Shown piece after piece: positions 9,301 to 16,615 of a stretch of 64,000 bases of DNA. Position 1 is the first letter of the stretch, and each line of letters starts with the position of its first letter. Source of the DNA: PALSA-129 sp050014595. GTDB taxonomy: Bacteria > Acidobacteriota > Terriglobia > Bryobacterales > Bryobacteraceae. The stretch covers positions 11,758 through 75,757 of the forward strand of contig JBEKDA010000028.1 of assembly GCA_050014595.1 (NCBI GenBank), given 5' to 3'. The notes beneath the pieces were generated by a model. That model was not told the DNA's origin and ran no database searches. It saw only the letters and a list, made by a program, of their open reading frames with translations. A program made the translations under genes and the position numbers.

Positions 9301-9479
9301 ACCGTATTCCGCTGCTCGACGATCTGCGCGCGCAGGTGGAAGATGCGGCCATGGTTCGGGCGGAAGCTACGTGGTCGGCGCAGCTCAAGCGGCTGGCGGT
9401 GGACCTGCGGACCAAGGACTTCAGCGCATCCAGGGTCGACGACCTGTTGGAGCAATACAGACTGGTGGTGGTGCCGTGA
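6375..9479 (+). CDS. Exported M14-family zinc carboxypeptidase-like protein with C-terminal GATase-like domain
   Basis: 1034 residues with signal peptide MKVAAVFLLAPFCLALAQ. The zinc-ligand motif HSTE (H123, E126, in GGLHSTEVAPA) and a later His in YNHHQTAPF (about 230) match M14 peptidases; FLTETALYQYATP is a candidate for the catalytic Glu region. Residues about 675-960 resemble a ThuA/class I amidotransferase-like fold (IGIYEPWSGNIDAGWTRW, LLGFRPQWRGQSHGTYKFLF). Compared with the tandem paralogue downstream, this protein has an extra Ala/Pro/Gly-rich tract at about residues 468-551 (7780-8027) and a second GRGGRGG tract near 9100-9150. It likely acts in the periplasm or outside the cell on peptides. 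The next gene starts inside or at its stop codon. Confidence 0.82.
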   Translation: MKVAAVFLLAPFCLALAQAPTPESVLGHKPGDDFYLATYDDALGYFQKLAHSTDKLKLVRVGKTTQGREWDIAIISSAKNLADLDKYKDTARKLALVKSLTEEQARALAHTGKVIVHIDGGLHSTEVAPAQMTIQLAYNLVAATDPETATILDNVILLLWFSINPDGQNMVGNWYRSNLGTPYEVSPMPGLFQEYIGHDNNRDGYMNNMVESQVITKTELEYYPNVFYNHHQTAPFPARIWIPPFGDPVSLNPHPLMYRWVNLFGTAMAAWLDEHDMPGAMHRGRFDDWYPGFVDHVNNFRNTVSFLTETALYQYATPHFYTTDEFPRDKQELRTEVYYSSPWHGGWWRLGDAVRYTLGASMAVLDTASKNREELLYDRYRAGHDVIDRFSKDPPFAYIIPREQRDTPTAETLVEKLLIDGIEVHQATKEFTANGSTYKAGDFVVLMDQPFAALVKELFDIQRYPDMPRAAAVTATAAPAAAAGAGRGGAAAAAPATPPAPPAPPTAAAGGGGGRGGGGGGRGAAAPAPAAAGAAPAAAAPAAGGQAAPAQTPYDVTGWTLPVQMGVEVVSVAQPVTEATRRLLRKIEKVEPLAGKVEGAGPVFAFSHNSNAALRAVNEILDAGGTISFAKTESTIYASGNAEAILKKNGVNATSLKEAPEAWAVKKPRIGIYEPWSGNIDAGWTRWILEQFHFPFIVLHNPDVLNGHLRDRFDTIVIAEMATRQIMDGMRPGTVPGQYAGGIGEPGAEELRAFVTAGGTLVALGNAAAFAIEQFNLPITNVLAGIGQTQFFCSGALLRVEIKEPNHPVVAGLPAAPAVMFERNQVFDTRPTFRGKVLAAYIKDRSPLVSGFLLGAPLIEGKAAALDANYGGGHVILLGFRPQWRGQSHGTYKFLFNALYFNSSMAPEAAGGGGRGGRGGAGGNPQQAAWRREADAVKTELTRLLDLNRAYFTARGPLAAEPGKQLEAALDVFQRDRIPLLDDLRAQVEDAAMVRAEATWSAQLKRLAVDLRTKDFSASRVDDLLEQYRLVVVP

Positions 9480-11935
9480 GAAGCAGGAGTCAGAAGACAG
9501 AACGCAGGAGACAGAATGGAAGGCTGCCGGCCTTCGGCCGGCGGCTTTTGGTATTTCTGTTGCTCGCGGCTGGCGCTGTTGCGCAGGCGCCGACTCCGGA
9601 ATCCGTGCTCGGCCACAAACCCGGCGACGATTTTTACCTGGCCACTTATGAGGACGCGCTGGGTTATTTCCGCAAACTGGCGGCCGCGTCAGACCGCATC
9701 AAGCTGGTGAATGTGGGCAAGACCACGCAAGGGCGCGACTGGTTCATGGCCTTCATTTCGGATGCGCCCAACCTGGCGCAGCTCGACCACTATAAGGATG
9801 TGGCCCGGCGCCTGGCGGTGGCGCGCGGCATCGGCGAAGAGCAGGCGCGCGCGCTGGCGCGCGACACCAAGCCGATCATCCATATCGACGGCGGCCTGCA
9901 CGCCGATGAAGTCGCCAACCACCAGCACACCATCCAACTGGGTTACGACCTGGTGTCGGGCGAGACGCCCGAGATCAAGGCGATTCGCCAGAACCTGATT
10001 GTGGAGTTGTGGTTTTCGATCAATCCCGACGGGCAGACGGCGGTGGCCAACTGGTATCGCCAGAACCTGGGAACGCCCTATGAAGTGAGCTCGCTGCCGT
10101 TTCTCTACCAGGAGTACGTGGGGCACGACAACAACCGCGACGGCTACATGCTGAACATGCTGGAATCGCGCGTGGTGACCAAGGCCACGCTCGACACCCA
10201 GCCGCTGGTTTTCTACACGCAGCACCAGACCGCGCCGTTTCCGGGACGGATCTATCTGCCGCCGTTCGCCGATCCGATTTCGGGGAACATGCACCCGCTG
10301 ATGCTGCGGTGGCTGAGCTTGATCGGGATGTCGATCGCGCAGCACCTGGACGACCACGGCCTGGCGGGTTCGATGCACCAGGAAAGCTTCGACGTCTGGT
10401 ATCCGGGCTATCTCGACAACATCGGCAATTTCCGGCACACCATTTCCTTTTTCACGGAGACGGCGCTCTACCGCTACGCCACGCCGCATTTTTATACGGT
10501 GGACGAGTTTCCCGCGGCGCGGCAAGGGTTAGGCGCCGAGATGCTGTATTCGAGCCCGTGGCGCGGCGGCTGGTGGCGCCTGGCGGACGCCTGCCGTTAC
10601 ATGCTGGAGGCCGATATGGCGGTGTTGAATCTTAGCTCGAAGTATCACGCGCAGATGACTTACAACAAGTACCGGGCGGCGCGCGATACCATCGAGCGGT
10701 TCACCAAGGAGCCGCCCTTCGCCTACGAGATTCCGCGCGAGCAGCACGACGCTCCGGAGGCGGCGGTGCTGCTCGAGAAACTGATGCTGCAAGCGATCGA
10801 GGTGTATCAATCCCCGAACCCGGATGCGTGGGTGATCCCGATGGATCAGCCGTTCGCCGGACTGGTGAAGGAATTGTTCGAGCCGCAGGTGTACCCCACC
10901 CTCTCGCAGCGGCCGTACGACGTGACTGGCTGGACCCTGCCTTACCAGATGGGCGTGGAAGTTCACGCGATGACCACGCCGCTTAGCAAAGAATTCCGCG
11001 ATTCGCTCCGTCCGGTGAAAGAGATCACCGGCCTCGAGGCGCCGTTCCAGCTTTCGGCGAACGCGAGCTACCGCGCCATCAACCAGATCGTGGCGGCGAA
11101 GGGCAAGGTGACGGCGGCGGGAGACGACCTGGCGGCGACGGACATCGACAAGGGCAAGCTGGATGCGATTCTGAGTGAGAACCGGTTGCGCGCAGGACCG
11201 GCCAAGGAAGGCGCCAAGCCCCTGAAGCCGCTGCGCATCGGCCTCTACCGGCCGTGGGTGGCGTCCATCGACGAAGGTTGGACGCGCTGGATTCTGGAGC
11301 AGTACCAGTTCCCGTTCACCAGCTTGTATAACGCGGATGTGCGCGCCGGGCACCTGCGCGAACACTACGACACGATCGTGATTCCGGATATGAACGAGCG
11401 GTCGATACTGGAAGGCCACCGCCCGGGCACCATTCCGGAACGGTACGCCGGCGGAATCGGCGAGGAAGGCGCGCAGGAGCTGCGCGACTTCGTAAACGAA
11501 GGCGGGACCCTGGTGGCCTTCAACAACGCGTCGCTGTTCGCCATCAACCAGTTCAATCTGCCGGTGACGAATGCGCTGGCGGGCGGGCAGGCCGGGCAGT
11601 TTTTCTGTTCCGGGTGCCTGCTGACGGTGCACATCGAAGACACCAAGGAACGGCTGACGGCCGGCCTTTCGGCCGACACGATCGTGATGTTCGAACGCGG
11701 GCCGGCCTTCGACACCAGGGCCGATTTCAAAGGCAAGGTGCTGGCGCGCTATCCGCGCGAGCGGTCGCCGCTCGAGAGCGGCTACCTGGCGGGACCGGAG
11801 GCCATCGAAGGCAAAGCCGCGGCACTCGAGGCGGAGTACGGCAAGGGCCACGTGATCCTGCTGGGCTTCAAGCCGCAGTGGCGCGGCCAATCGCACGCCG
11901 CGTACAAGTTTTTCTTTAATGCGTTTTACTTTTGA
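9476..11935 (+). CDS. Second exported M14-family carboxypeptidase-like protein (tandem paralogue)
   Basis: About 819 residues if started at the GTG overlapping the previous stop (GTGA); a later start just before LLVFLLLAAGAVAQA, the signal peptide, is also possible because the first 20 or so codons run through a heptanucleotide repeat and a hairpin. From APTPESVLGHKPGDDFYLATY onward it is closely related to the preceding gene. Zinc motif GGLHADEVAN (H142, E145) and YTQHQTAPF are retained, as is the C-terminal LLGFKPQWRGQSHAAYKF. It lacks the Gly/Ala-rich insert of its neighbour, showing that the insert is dispensable. The pair looks like a tandem duplication followed by divergence. Confidence 0.8.
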   Translation: MRSRSQKTERRRQNGRLPAFGRRLLVFLLLAAGAVAQAPTPESVLGHKPGDDFYLATYEDALGYFRKLAAASDRIKLVNVGKTTQGRDWFMAFISDAPNLAQLDHYKDVARRLAVARGIGEEQARALARDTKPIIHIDGGLHADEVANHQHTIQLGYDLVSGETPEIKAIRQNLIVELWFSINPDGQTAVANWYRQNLGTPYEVSSLPFLYQEYVGHDNNRDGYMLNMLESRVVTKATLDTQPLVFYTQHQTAPFPGRIYLPPFADPISGNMHPLMLRWLSLIGMSIAQHLDDHGLAGSMHQESFDVWYPGYLDNIGNFRHTISFFTETALYRYATPHFYTVDEFPAARQGLGAEMLYSSPWRGGWWRLADACRYMLEADMAVLNLSSKYHAQMTYNKYRAARDTIERFTKEPPFAYEIPREQHDAPEAAVLLEKLMLQAIEVYQSPNPDAWVIPMDQPFAGLVKELFEPQVYPTLSQRPYDVTGWTLPYQMGVEVHAMTTPLSKEFRDSLRPVKEITGLEAPFQLSANASYRAINQIVAAKGKVTAAGDDLAATDIDKGKLDAILSENRLRAGPAKEGAKPLKPLRIGLYRPWVASIDEGWTRWILEQYQFPFTSLYNADVRAGHLREHYDTIVIPDMNERSILEGHRPGTIPERYAGGIGEEGAQELRDFVNEGGTLVAFNNASLFAINQFNLPVTNALAGGQAGQFFCSGCLLTVHIEDTKERLTAGLSADTIVMFERGPAFDTRADFKGKVLARYPRERSPLESGYLAGPEAIEGKAAALEAEYGKGHVILLGFKPQWRGQSHAAYKFFFNAFYF
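9483..9517 (+). repeat. Heptanucleotide tandem repeat (NCAGRAN), locus 1
   Basis: Five consecutive 7-base units: GCAGGAG, TCAGAAG, ACAGAAC, GCAGGAG, ACAGAAT. The same unit occurs at 24329-24354 and 39223-39250. It is followed at 9526-9542 by a perfect hairpin, GCCGGCC-TTC-GGCCGGC. It sits at the very start of the second M14-like gene, so it is either leader or a poorly conserved N-terminus. Confidence 0.6.
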
Positions 11936-11952
11936 CGGAGCAGGGCGGCCAG

Positions 11953-11985
11953 ACTGACAGACGACAAAAGGCGATCGTCCCACGG
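11953..11985 (+). repeat. Dispersed repeat family A, short copy
   Basis: Contains ACTGACAGACGACAAAAGG followed by CGATCGTCCCAC, the same 3' module as at 1776-1796 and 6320-6356, somewhat shortened. It lies between the convergent ends of the second M14-like gene and the Crp/Fnr gene, where it could also act in termination. Confidence 0.5.
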
Positions 11986-11990
11986 GTCGG

Positions 11991-12650
11991 TTAGTCGTGC
12001 AGAACGATATTGAGCAATGAACTGTGGATTTTCAGGCCACCGTTATAGTCGATGAATCCGAGCTTGCGGAATCGGTTCATGAAGAAGCTGACTCTGGGGC
12101 GTGTGGTGCCGACGATTTCGGCCAGCGTTTCCTGACTGATCTTTGGAATGACCGTTTGCGGTGTGCCTTCCCTCCCGAAATTAGCCAGCAAGAGAAGCAC
12201 TCGTGCCAGCCGTTTCTCGCTGGAATTGAACAGTTGGTCCACCAGGTCCTCTTCAATCCGAACGTTGCGAGAGAGCAAATGAGCGACAAACACTTCCGAG
12301 AAGCTCGGCTCTTCGTGGAGCGCACGGATCACCTCCGCCTTCTCCAGCTTTGTGATTGAGCACAGGGACATCGAGACGGCAGTTCCCATGCGTACTGGCT
12401 GTCCTGCCAAGCACCCCTCGCCAAAGAAATCGCCAGCTCCCAAAATGGCGATGACCGCTTCCTTCCCTTGCTTGGAGAGCACGGTGAGCTTGACCTTGCC
12501 TTCGTTGATATAGAAAACAGCGTCTGCCGTATCACCCTGGACAAAAATGCGGCTGTTGGTGCGGTACTCAGCACCCGTTCTTCCACACCTGGCATTAGCC
12601 AGAAAGACCTTCAGATCGAAAGGCGGTTTGGGTTTTCTTTTCGGTTTCAT
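11991..12650 (-). CDS. Crp/Fnr-family transcriptional regulator
   Basis: 219 residues from MKPKRKPKPPFDLKVFL; the start is supported by AAGGTGG just upstream, and the in-frame extension is discarded. Residues about 20-120 form the cyclic-nucleotide-binding-type beta roll (IFVQGDTADAVFYINEGKVKL, GDFFGEGCLAGQPVRMG). The pocket keeps Gly-Glu and an Arg, but the residue after the Arg is Met instead of Ser/Thr, so cAMP binding is doubtful. The C-terminus is a winged helix with QETLAEIVGTTRPRVSFFM. There is no FNR-like cysteine cluster. A duplicated TGTATCGGC (two adjacent copies, 12715-12732) lies upstream and could be a binding site. Targets cannot be inferred. Confidence 0.85.
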   Translation of the reverse strand: MKPKRKPKPPFDLKVFLANARCGRTGAEYRTNSRIFVQGDTADAVFYINEGKVKLTVLSKQGKEAVIAILGAGDFFGEGCLAGQPVRMGTAVSMSLCSITKLEKAEVIRALHEEPSFSEVFVAHLLSRNVRIEEDLVDQLFNSSEKRLARVLLLLANFGREGTPQTVIPKISQETLAEIVGTTRPRVSFFMNRFRKLGFIDYNGGLKIHSSLLNIVLHD

Positions 12651-12933
12651 GTTCCACCTTGTACCTCGCATTTCATAGAAAATACCCCAATCGAGCGGCT
12701 GTTGCAAGTGGTTGTATCGGCTGTATCGGCAACAATTTCCAGGGTGCTGGCTGGTTAGGCGTGGGTCACGCCTTTGTGTTGGGAGTCAGCGGCGCAGCAG
12801 AAGGCATAACGGCATGACGCCAAAGCAAAGTAAAGGCGTGATCCCCATCCGGCCGGACCGACGGCGGATCCAAACGATTGGCCCTGGTCGAGCGCGCGGA
12901 TGGCATGCGAAAGCGCCCACCCCACGTGCCCGG
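12651..12933. other. Intergenic region between the Crp/Fnr and cytosine deaminase genes
   Basis: No gene is supported here. It contains the adjacent direct repeat TGTATCGGC x2, close to the Crp/Fnr start, and a short hairpin GGCGTG-GGT-CACGCC at 12758-12772 followed by TTTGTGTT on the plus strand. No plus-strand gene precedes that hairpin, so a terminator role is doubtful. Confidence 0.4.
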
Positions 12934-13377
12934 CTAGACACCGATGTCTTCATTCCATAGCCGGGGATTCGCCTGGATGAAGTCCGTCATCAACTGAATG
13001 CATTCCTCGTCCTGCACTACCTCCACCGGAACGCCATTGGCGCGCAGGTATTCTTCGGCGCCGAGGAAGGTGCGGTTTTCGCCTGCGACCACGCGAGCTA
13101 TCCTGTAAAGCAGGATGGCGCCGCTGCACATGGGGCACGGAGAGAGGGTGGTGTATAGGGTGCAGTCCCGATAGACCCTGGCAGGCAGACGCCCGGCATT
13201 GCGGAGGCAATTCATTTCGCCATGGTCGATGGGACTGCCGGTCTGCACGCGGCAGTTGTGGCCCCGGCCGATGATGCGCCCTTCATGCACCAGAACGGAG
13301 CCGATGGGGATGCCACCTTCCGCGGCGCTCGCGCGGGCCTGCTCGATGGCGGCTTGCAAAAAGGGGTCTCGCGGCAC
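12934..13377 (-). CDS. Cytosine deaminase of the yeast Fcy1 type
   Basis: 147 residues from a GTG start. This is a zinc-dependent CDA-fold deaminase: HGE (H52, E54) and PCPMC (C81, C84) supply the zinc ligands and catalytic Glu. Beyond the generic fold, the whole chain follows yeast cytosine deaminase: GRGHN, HGE, VYRDCTLYTTLSPCPMC, VVAGEN and the terminal WNEDIG. The zinc-site numbering is offset by exactly ten from yeast (62, 64, 91, 94). The likely reaction is cytosine to uracil in pyrimidine salvage. It starts nine bases after the stop of the M28 peptidase on the same strand and may be cotranscribed. Guanine or tRNA adenosine deaminases are less likely alternatives. Confidence 0.8.
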   Translation of the reverse strand: MPRDPFLQAAIEQARASAAEGGIPIGSVLVHEGRIIGRGHNCRVQTGSPIDHGEMNCLRNAGRLPARVYRDCTLYTTLSPCPMCSGAILLYRIARVVAGENRTFLGAEEYLRANGVPVEVVQDEECIQLMTDFIQANPRLWNEDIGV

Positions 13378-13386
13378 GGAGGTGGT

Positions 13387-14976
13387 CTACTGGCCTCCGC
13401 CGCCTGGGCCACCGCTTGCCGAGGGTGGACGCTGCGGCTGCGGCGGGTTCGCGTCGATGAGGCGCGTGGGGGCCATTTCGTAGGCGGAGACCAGGCTTGG
13501 ATTGCCGTCCTTGTCGATGGCGCGCACGCCGATCACGATATCGTCAATCGAAAGATCGGGGATGGCGTACTCCGTCACGTTGCCGACGTAAGTTTCTTTT
13601 TGCCAGACCGGCGAGGTGGTGTCGCGGATCAGGATGGAGTAGCCGGCGAGATCGGGCTCGGGGTTGGGCATGGCCCAGCGCATGACGGCGTCGTAGCCGT
13701 TGCCGCGGCTGAGGCCGGGTCCACGTCCGCCGCGGCCCCCGCGGCCGGCGCCGGCTGGGGCTCCCGCGGCTGGGGGATTGGCGCCGCCCGCCGCTGAGGC
13801 TGCGGCGGTGTCGGTCGCGCCTGCGCGGCCGCCTGCGCCGGCTGCGGCATCGCCACGCGCGCCACCGCGCGCTCCAGCACCGCCAGCGCCGCCTGCGCCG
13901 GCCGGCCGCGGATTCGCCACCACGGGAGGCTTGGGAGCGAGCGCGAGGGTCGCCAGGACGGCGGCATTCATCCTGGCCACGCGCGTGGTGTAGGGCACGG
14001 AGGCATTGGCGAAGGTGTCGGTGGCGGTGTGCTGGTTGGCGAAGTTTTCACTCGGGGTGGTGAGCCGCACGGCGGTGAAGCCTTGGGCCACAAACGAAGA
14101 GTGGTCGCCGCCACGGCCGAAGCGGTCGTGGCGGAAGATCAGGTCGACGGTCATGGAGGGCATGTAGCGCTCGGCGATTTCCTTGGTATAGCGGGCCAGC
14201 GACCGGCTGGAAGAATCGTCGGGCCCCTCGGAGAAAACACGCAGGTGGTTATTGGCGGAGCGGCCGTTGCCCGAGATGTCGCTGCCGATGATGTCGTTGT
14301 TGAGCACGGCTTCGATCTGCATCTTGTCTTCCTTGGCCTTGGCGGCGTAGGCGCGGCTGCCGTTGAGTCCGATCTCTTCGGCGGCGAAGGTGACGAAGAC
14401 GATGCTCTTATCGAACTGATACTGGCTCATGACGCGCGCCAGTTCCATGGTGGCGGCGGTGCCGGAGCCGTCGTCGGCGACGCCGGGAGCGAGCGGGTCG
14501 GCATCGGCGGGCGAAGCCGGGCCGGCATCGTCGGTGCGCACGGCCTGGTTGGGCGCGCGGCGCAGGGCGATGGAATCGTAGTGGCCGGAGATGATGACGT
14601 AGCGGTCCTTATCGATGGTTCCCGGCAGCACGGCCACGATGTTATTGAGCTCGGTCTCAGTGGGGATGCGCTGGCTCTTGGGCACGGTGAACTTCTGCAG
14701 GCTGACTTCCAGGCGCGGGCTGTAGCTCTTGAACTCGCTCAAGATCCAGTTCTGGGCGCCGCCAATGCCGTGCGCCGGGTTGTCCTTCTCGGAGCCCACG
14801 TAGCGGGTGCCGAAGCTTTCGAGCTTCTTCATGATGGCGCCGATGCGCTCCTCGGAGACCTCGTCGACAATCTTCTTGACGGTGGGGTTGAGCTGTGCGG
14901 CGGGAGGCTGCGCGAGCCCTTCGACACCGCAATAAAGAATCGCGAGGGACATCAGGCGTAGGCCGGTACGAGACAT
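13387..14976 (-). CDS. Exported M28-family metallopeptidase
   Basis: 529 residues; the ATG at 14976 follows GAGGAA and begins a signal peptide (MSRTGLRLMSLAILYCGVEG). The two-zinc site of M28 aminopeptidases is complete: His in SGHYDS, Asp in GVADDGSGTA, Glu pair in TFAAEEIGLNG, Asp in NNDIIGSD and His in GGDHSSF. After the peptidase domain comes a low-complexity Gly/Ala/Arg tract (about 13720-13910) and a C-terminal fibronectin III-like domain (DLAGYSILIRDT, VIGVRAIDKDGN). The chain ends with a second Gly-rich tail. It probably trims amino acids from peptides outside the cytoplasm. Confidence 0.87.
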   Translation of the reverse strand: MSRTGLRLMSLAILYCGVEGLAQPPAAQLNPTVKKIVDEVSEERIGAIMKKLESFGTRYVGSEKDNPAHGIGGAQNWILSEFKSYSPRLEVSLQKFTVPKSQRIPTETELNNIVAVLPGTIDKDRYVIISGHYDSIALRRAPNQAVRTDDAGPASPADADPLAPGVADDGSGTAATMELARVMSQYQFDKSIVFVTFAAEEIGLNGSRAYAAKAKEDKMQIEAVLNNDIIGSDISGNGRSANNHLRVFSEGPDDSSSRSLARYTKEIAERYMPSMTVDLIFRHDRFGRGGDHSSFVAQGFTAVRLTTPSENFANQHTATDTFANASVPYTTRVARMNAAVLATLALAPKPPVVANPRPAGAGGAGGAGARGGARGDAAAGAGGRAGATDTAAASAAGGANPPAAGAPAGAGRGGRGGRGPGLSRGNGYDAVMRWAMPNPEPDLAGYSILIRDTTSPVWQKETYVGNVTEYAIPDLSIDDIVIGVRAIDKDGNPSLVSAYEMAPTRLIDANPPQPQRPPSASGGPGGGGQ

Positions 14977-15065
14977 TGAGATCACTTCCTCTTCGAGAAA
15001 TTGTACGTTCAGTGTATCACCGGGAATGCGGGGGCCTGCACACGAGCGGACTCGCCGGCGTGTCC

Positions 15066-15094
15066 GTGGGGTCAGGCTGAAAGCTTGGCCCCAC
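15066..15094. repeat. Strong hairpin between divergent M28 and beta-CASP genes
   Basis: The arms GTGGGGTCAGGCT (15066-15078) and AGCTTGGCCCCAC (15082-15094) pair over 13 positions, two of them G-T, around a GAA loop. The ...CCCCAC edge resembles the ends of repeat family A copies at 6356, 27781 and 63858, so this may be a diverged member. Confidence 0.5.
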
Positions 15095-15146
15095 AACGGG
15101 GGCGGCGGGGATACGATGCGTTACCATTACGAGTTGCGGAGGCGCA

Positions 15147-16556
15147 ATGAAGATCACGTTTTGGGGTGCGGCGGGCGAGGTCACGGGCTCCATGCACCTG
15201 GTGGAAGCGGGCGGGCGGCGGCTGCTGCTCGATTGCGGGCTCAACCAAGGGCGGCGCAAGGCGGCCGAAGCCAAGAACCGCTACCTGCCGTTTGCGGGCT
15301 CTTCGATCGACGCGGTGGTGCTCTCGCACGCGCACATTGACCATAGCGGCAATTTGCCGACGCTGGTCAAGAGCGGGTTCGGCGGCCCGATCTACACGAC
15401 GCCGGCGACCGTCGACCTGTGCAACTGGATGTTGCGCGACTCGGCGCACATCCATGAGAAGGACGCGGAGTTCCTGAATAAGCGGCACGAGCACCGCAAG
15501 AATCTCGGGCTGGCGGACGGGCCCGTGGTGCCGCTCTACACGACCGAGGATGCCGAGCGGACGCTGCCGCTGTTTCAAGGGGTGGGATACCACTCCCCGC
15601 AGAATCTGGCGCCGGGAGTGATCTACGTACCGTACGACGCCGGCCACATTCTGGGTTCTTCCTGCGTGGTGCTGCACGAACAACAAAACGGTGGGCAGGT
15701 GCGGCTGGCGTTCTCAGGCGACGTGGGGCGTCCCCACCTGCCGATCATCCGCGACCCGGAGACCATGCCGCCGGCCGAATACCTGATCATGGAGAGCACC
15801 TACGGCGGCCGCCTCCATAAGAGCACCAGCCACGTCATCAACAAGCTGCGCGAGGTGGTGATCCGCACGGCGAAGCGCGGCGGCCGGATCATCGTGCCGG
15901 CCTTCGCGGTGGGCCGCACGCAGCAACTGGTGCTGCTGCTGCACGAACTGGCGAACGCGCAGGAGATTCCGAACATCCCGATCTTCGTGGACAGCCCGCT
16001 GGCGCTGAACGTCACGCAGGTGCACCGCGACCACCCGGAGTGCTTCGACGACGAGACGCGCGACTTCCTGAACCACGGCGAGGACCCCTTCGGATTCGGG
16101 CGTTTGCGGTACGTCCGCGAGGCCGAGGATTCGAAAAAGCTGAACGACCTGCACGGGCCATTCGTGGTGATCTCGGCATCGGGGATGTGCGAGCAGGGAC
16201 GGATTCTCCACCACTTGCGCAACAATATTGAAGATCCGCGGAATACGGTGCTGATCACGGGGTTTCAGGCGCAGGACACGCTGGGACGGAAATTAGTGGA
16301 AAAATGGCCGGAAGTCGCGATCTTTGGCGAACCGCTGCGGGTGCGCGCGGAAATTTCGAGCCTGGACGAGTTGAGCGGCCACGCCGACCAACACGAATTG
16401 TTGCAGTGGATCGAGCCGCTGGCGCCCTCCTTGCGGAAAGTGTTTCTGGTGCACGGCGAGCCGCAACAAGCCGAGGTTTTGGCGAAGCTGCTCCACTCCA
16501 CTTACGAGCTGGAGGTGGTGGTTCCGTCACCCGGACAGAGCTTTGAGTTGAAATAG
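15147..16556 (+). CDS. Beta-CASP metallo-beta-lactamase-fold RNase-like protein
   Basis: 469 residues; ATG preceded by GGAGG. The metal motif HAHIDHSG (61-68) and the later GHADQHEL match MBL-fold nucleases, and the central MESTYGGRLH, VPAFAVGRTQ and SASGMCEQGRI blocks are characteristic of the beta-CASP/CPSF73-like subfamily with an RMMBL C-terminal segment. Proteins of this group cleave RNA endo- or exonucleolytically. The length (460-470) is normal. It is monocistronic-looking or leads into the coiled-coil gene 60 bases downstream. The specific substrate is not predictable. Confidence 0.87.
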   Translation: MKITFWGAAGEVTGSMHLVEAGGRRLLLDCGLNQGRRKAAEAKNRYLPFAGSSIDAVVLSHAHIDHSGNLPTLVKSGFGGPIYTTPATVDLCNWMLRDSAHIHEKDAEFLNKRHEHRKNLGLADGPVVPLYTTEDAERTLPLFQGVGYHSPQNLAPGVIYVPYDAGHILGSSCVVLHEQQNGGQVRLAFSGDVGRPHLPIIRDPETMPPAEYLIMESTYGGRLHKSTSHVINKLREVVIRTAKRGGRIIVPAFAVGRTQQLVLLLHELANAQEIPNIPIFVDSPLALNVTQVHRDHPECFDDETRDFLNHGEDPFGFGRLRYVREAEDSKKLNDLHGPFVVISASGMCEQGRILHHLRNNIEDPRNTVLITGFQAQDTLGRKLVEKWPEVAIFGEPLRVRAEISSLDELSGHADQHELLQWIEPLAPSLRKVFLVHGEPQQAEVLAKLLHSTYELEVVVPSPGQSFELK

Positions 16557-16615
16557 GCGAAGCCAAAACTGCCCGGCTTTCCATCTATACTGAAGAGTAC
16601 AAGGAGTATAGTTAC

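Noticed and set aside
9483..9517. CRISPR-like array
   Set aside because: Units are only seven bases without spacers; none of the three loci shows repeat-spacer structure, and no cas genes are present.
12758..12780. GGCGTG-GGT-CACGCC hairpin with T-rich tail as a terminator
   Set aside because: The tail is on the plus strand, but both neighbouring genes are on the minus strand, so there is nothing for it to terminate.
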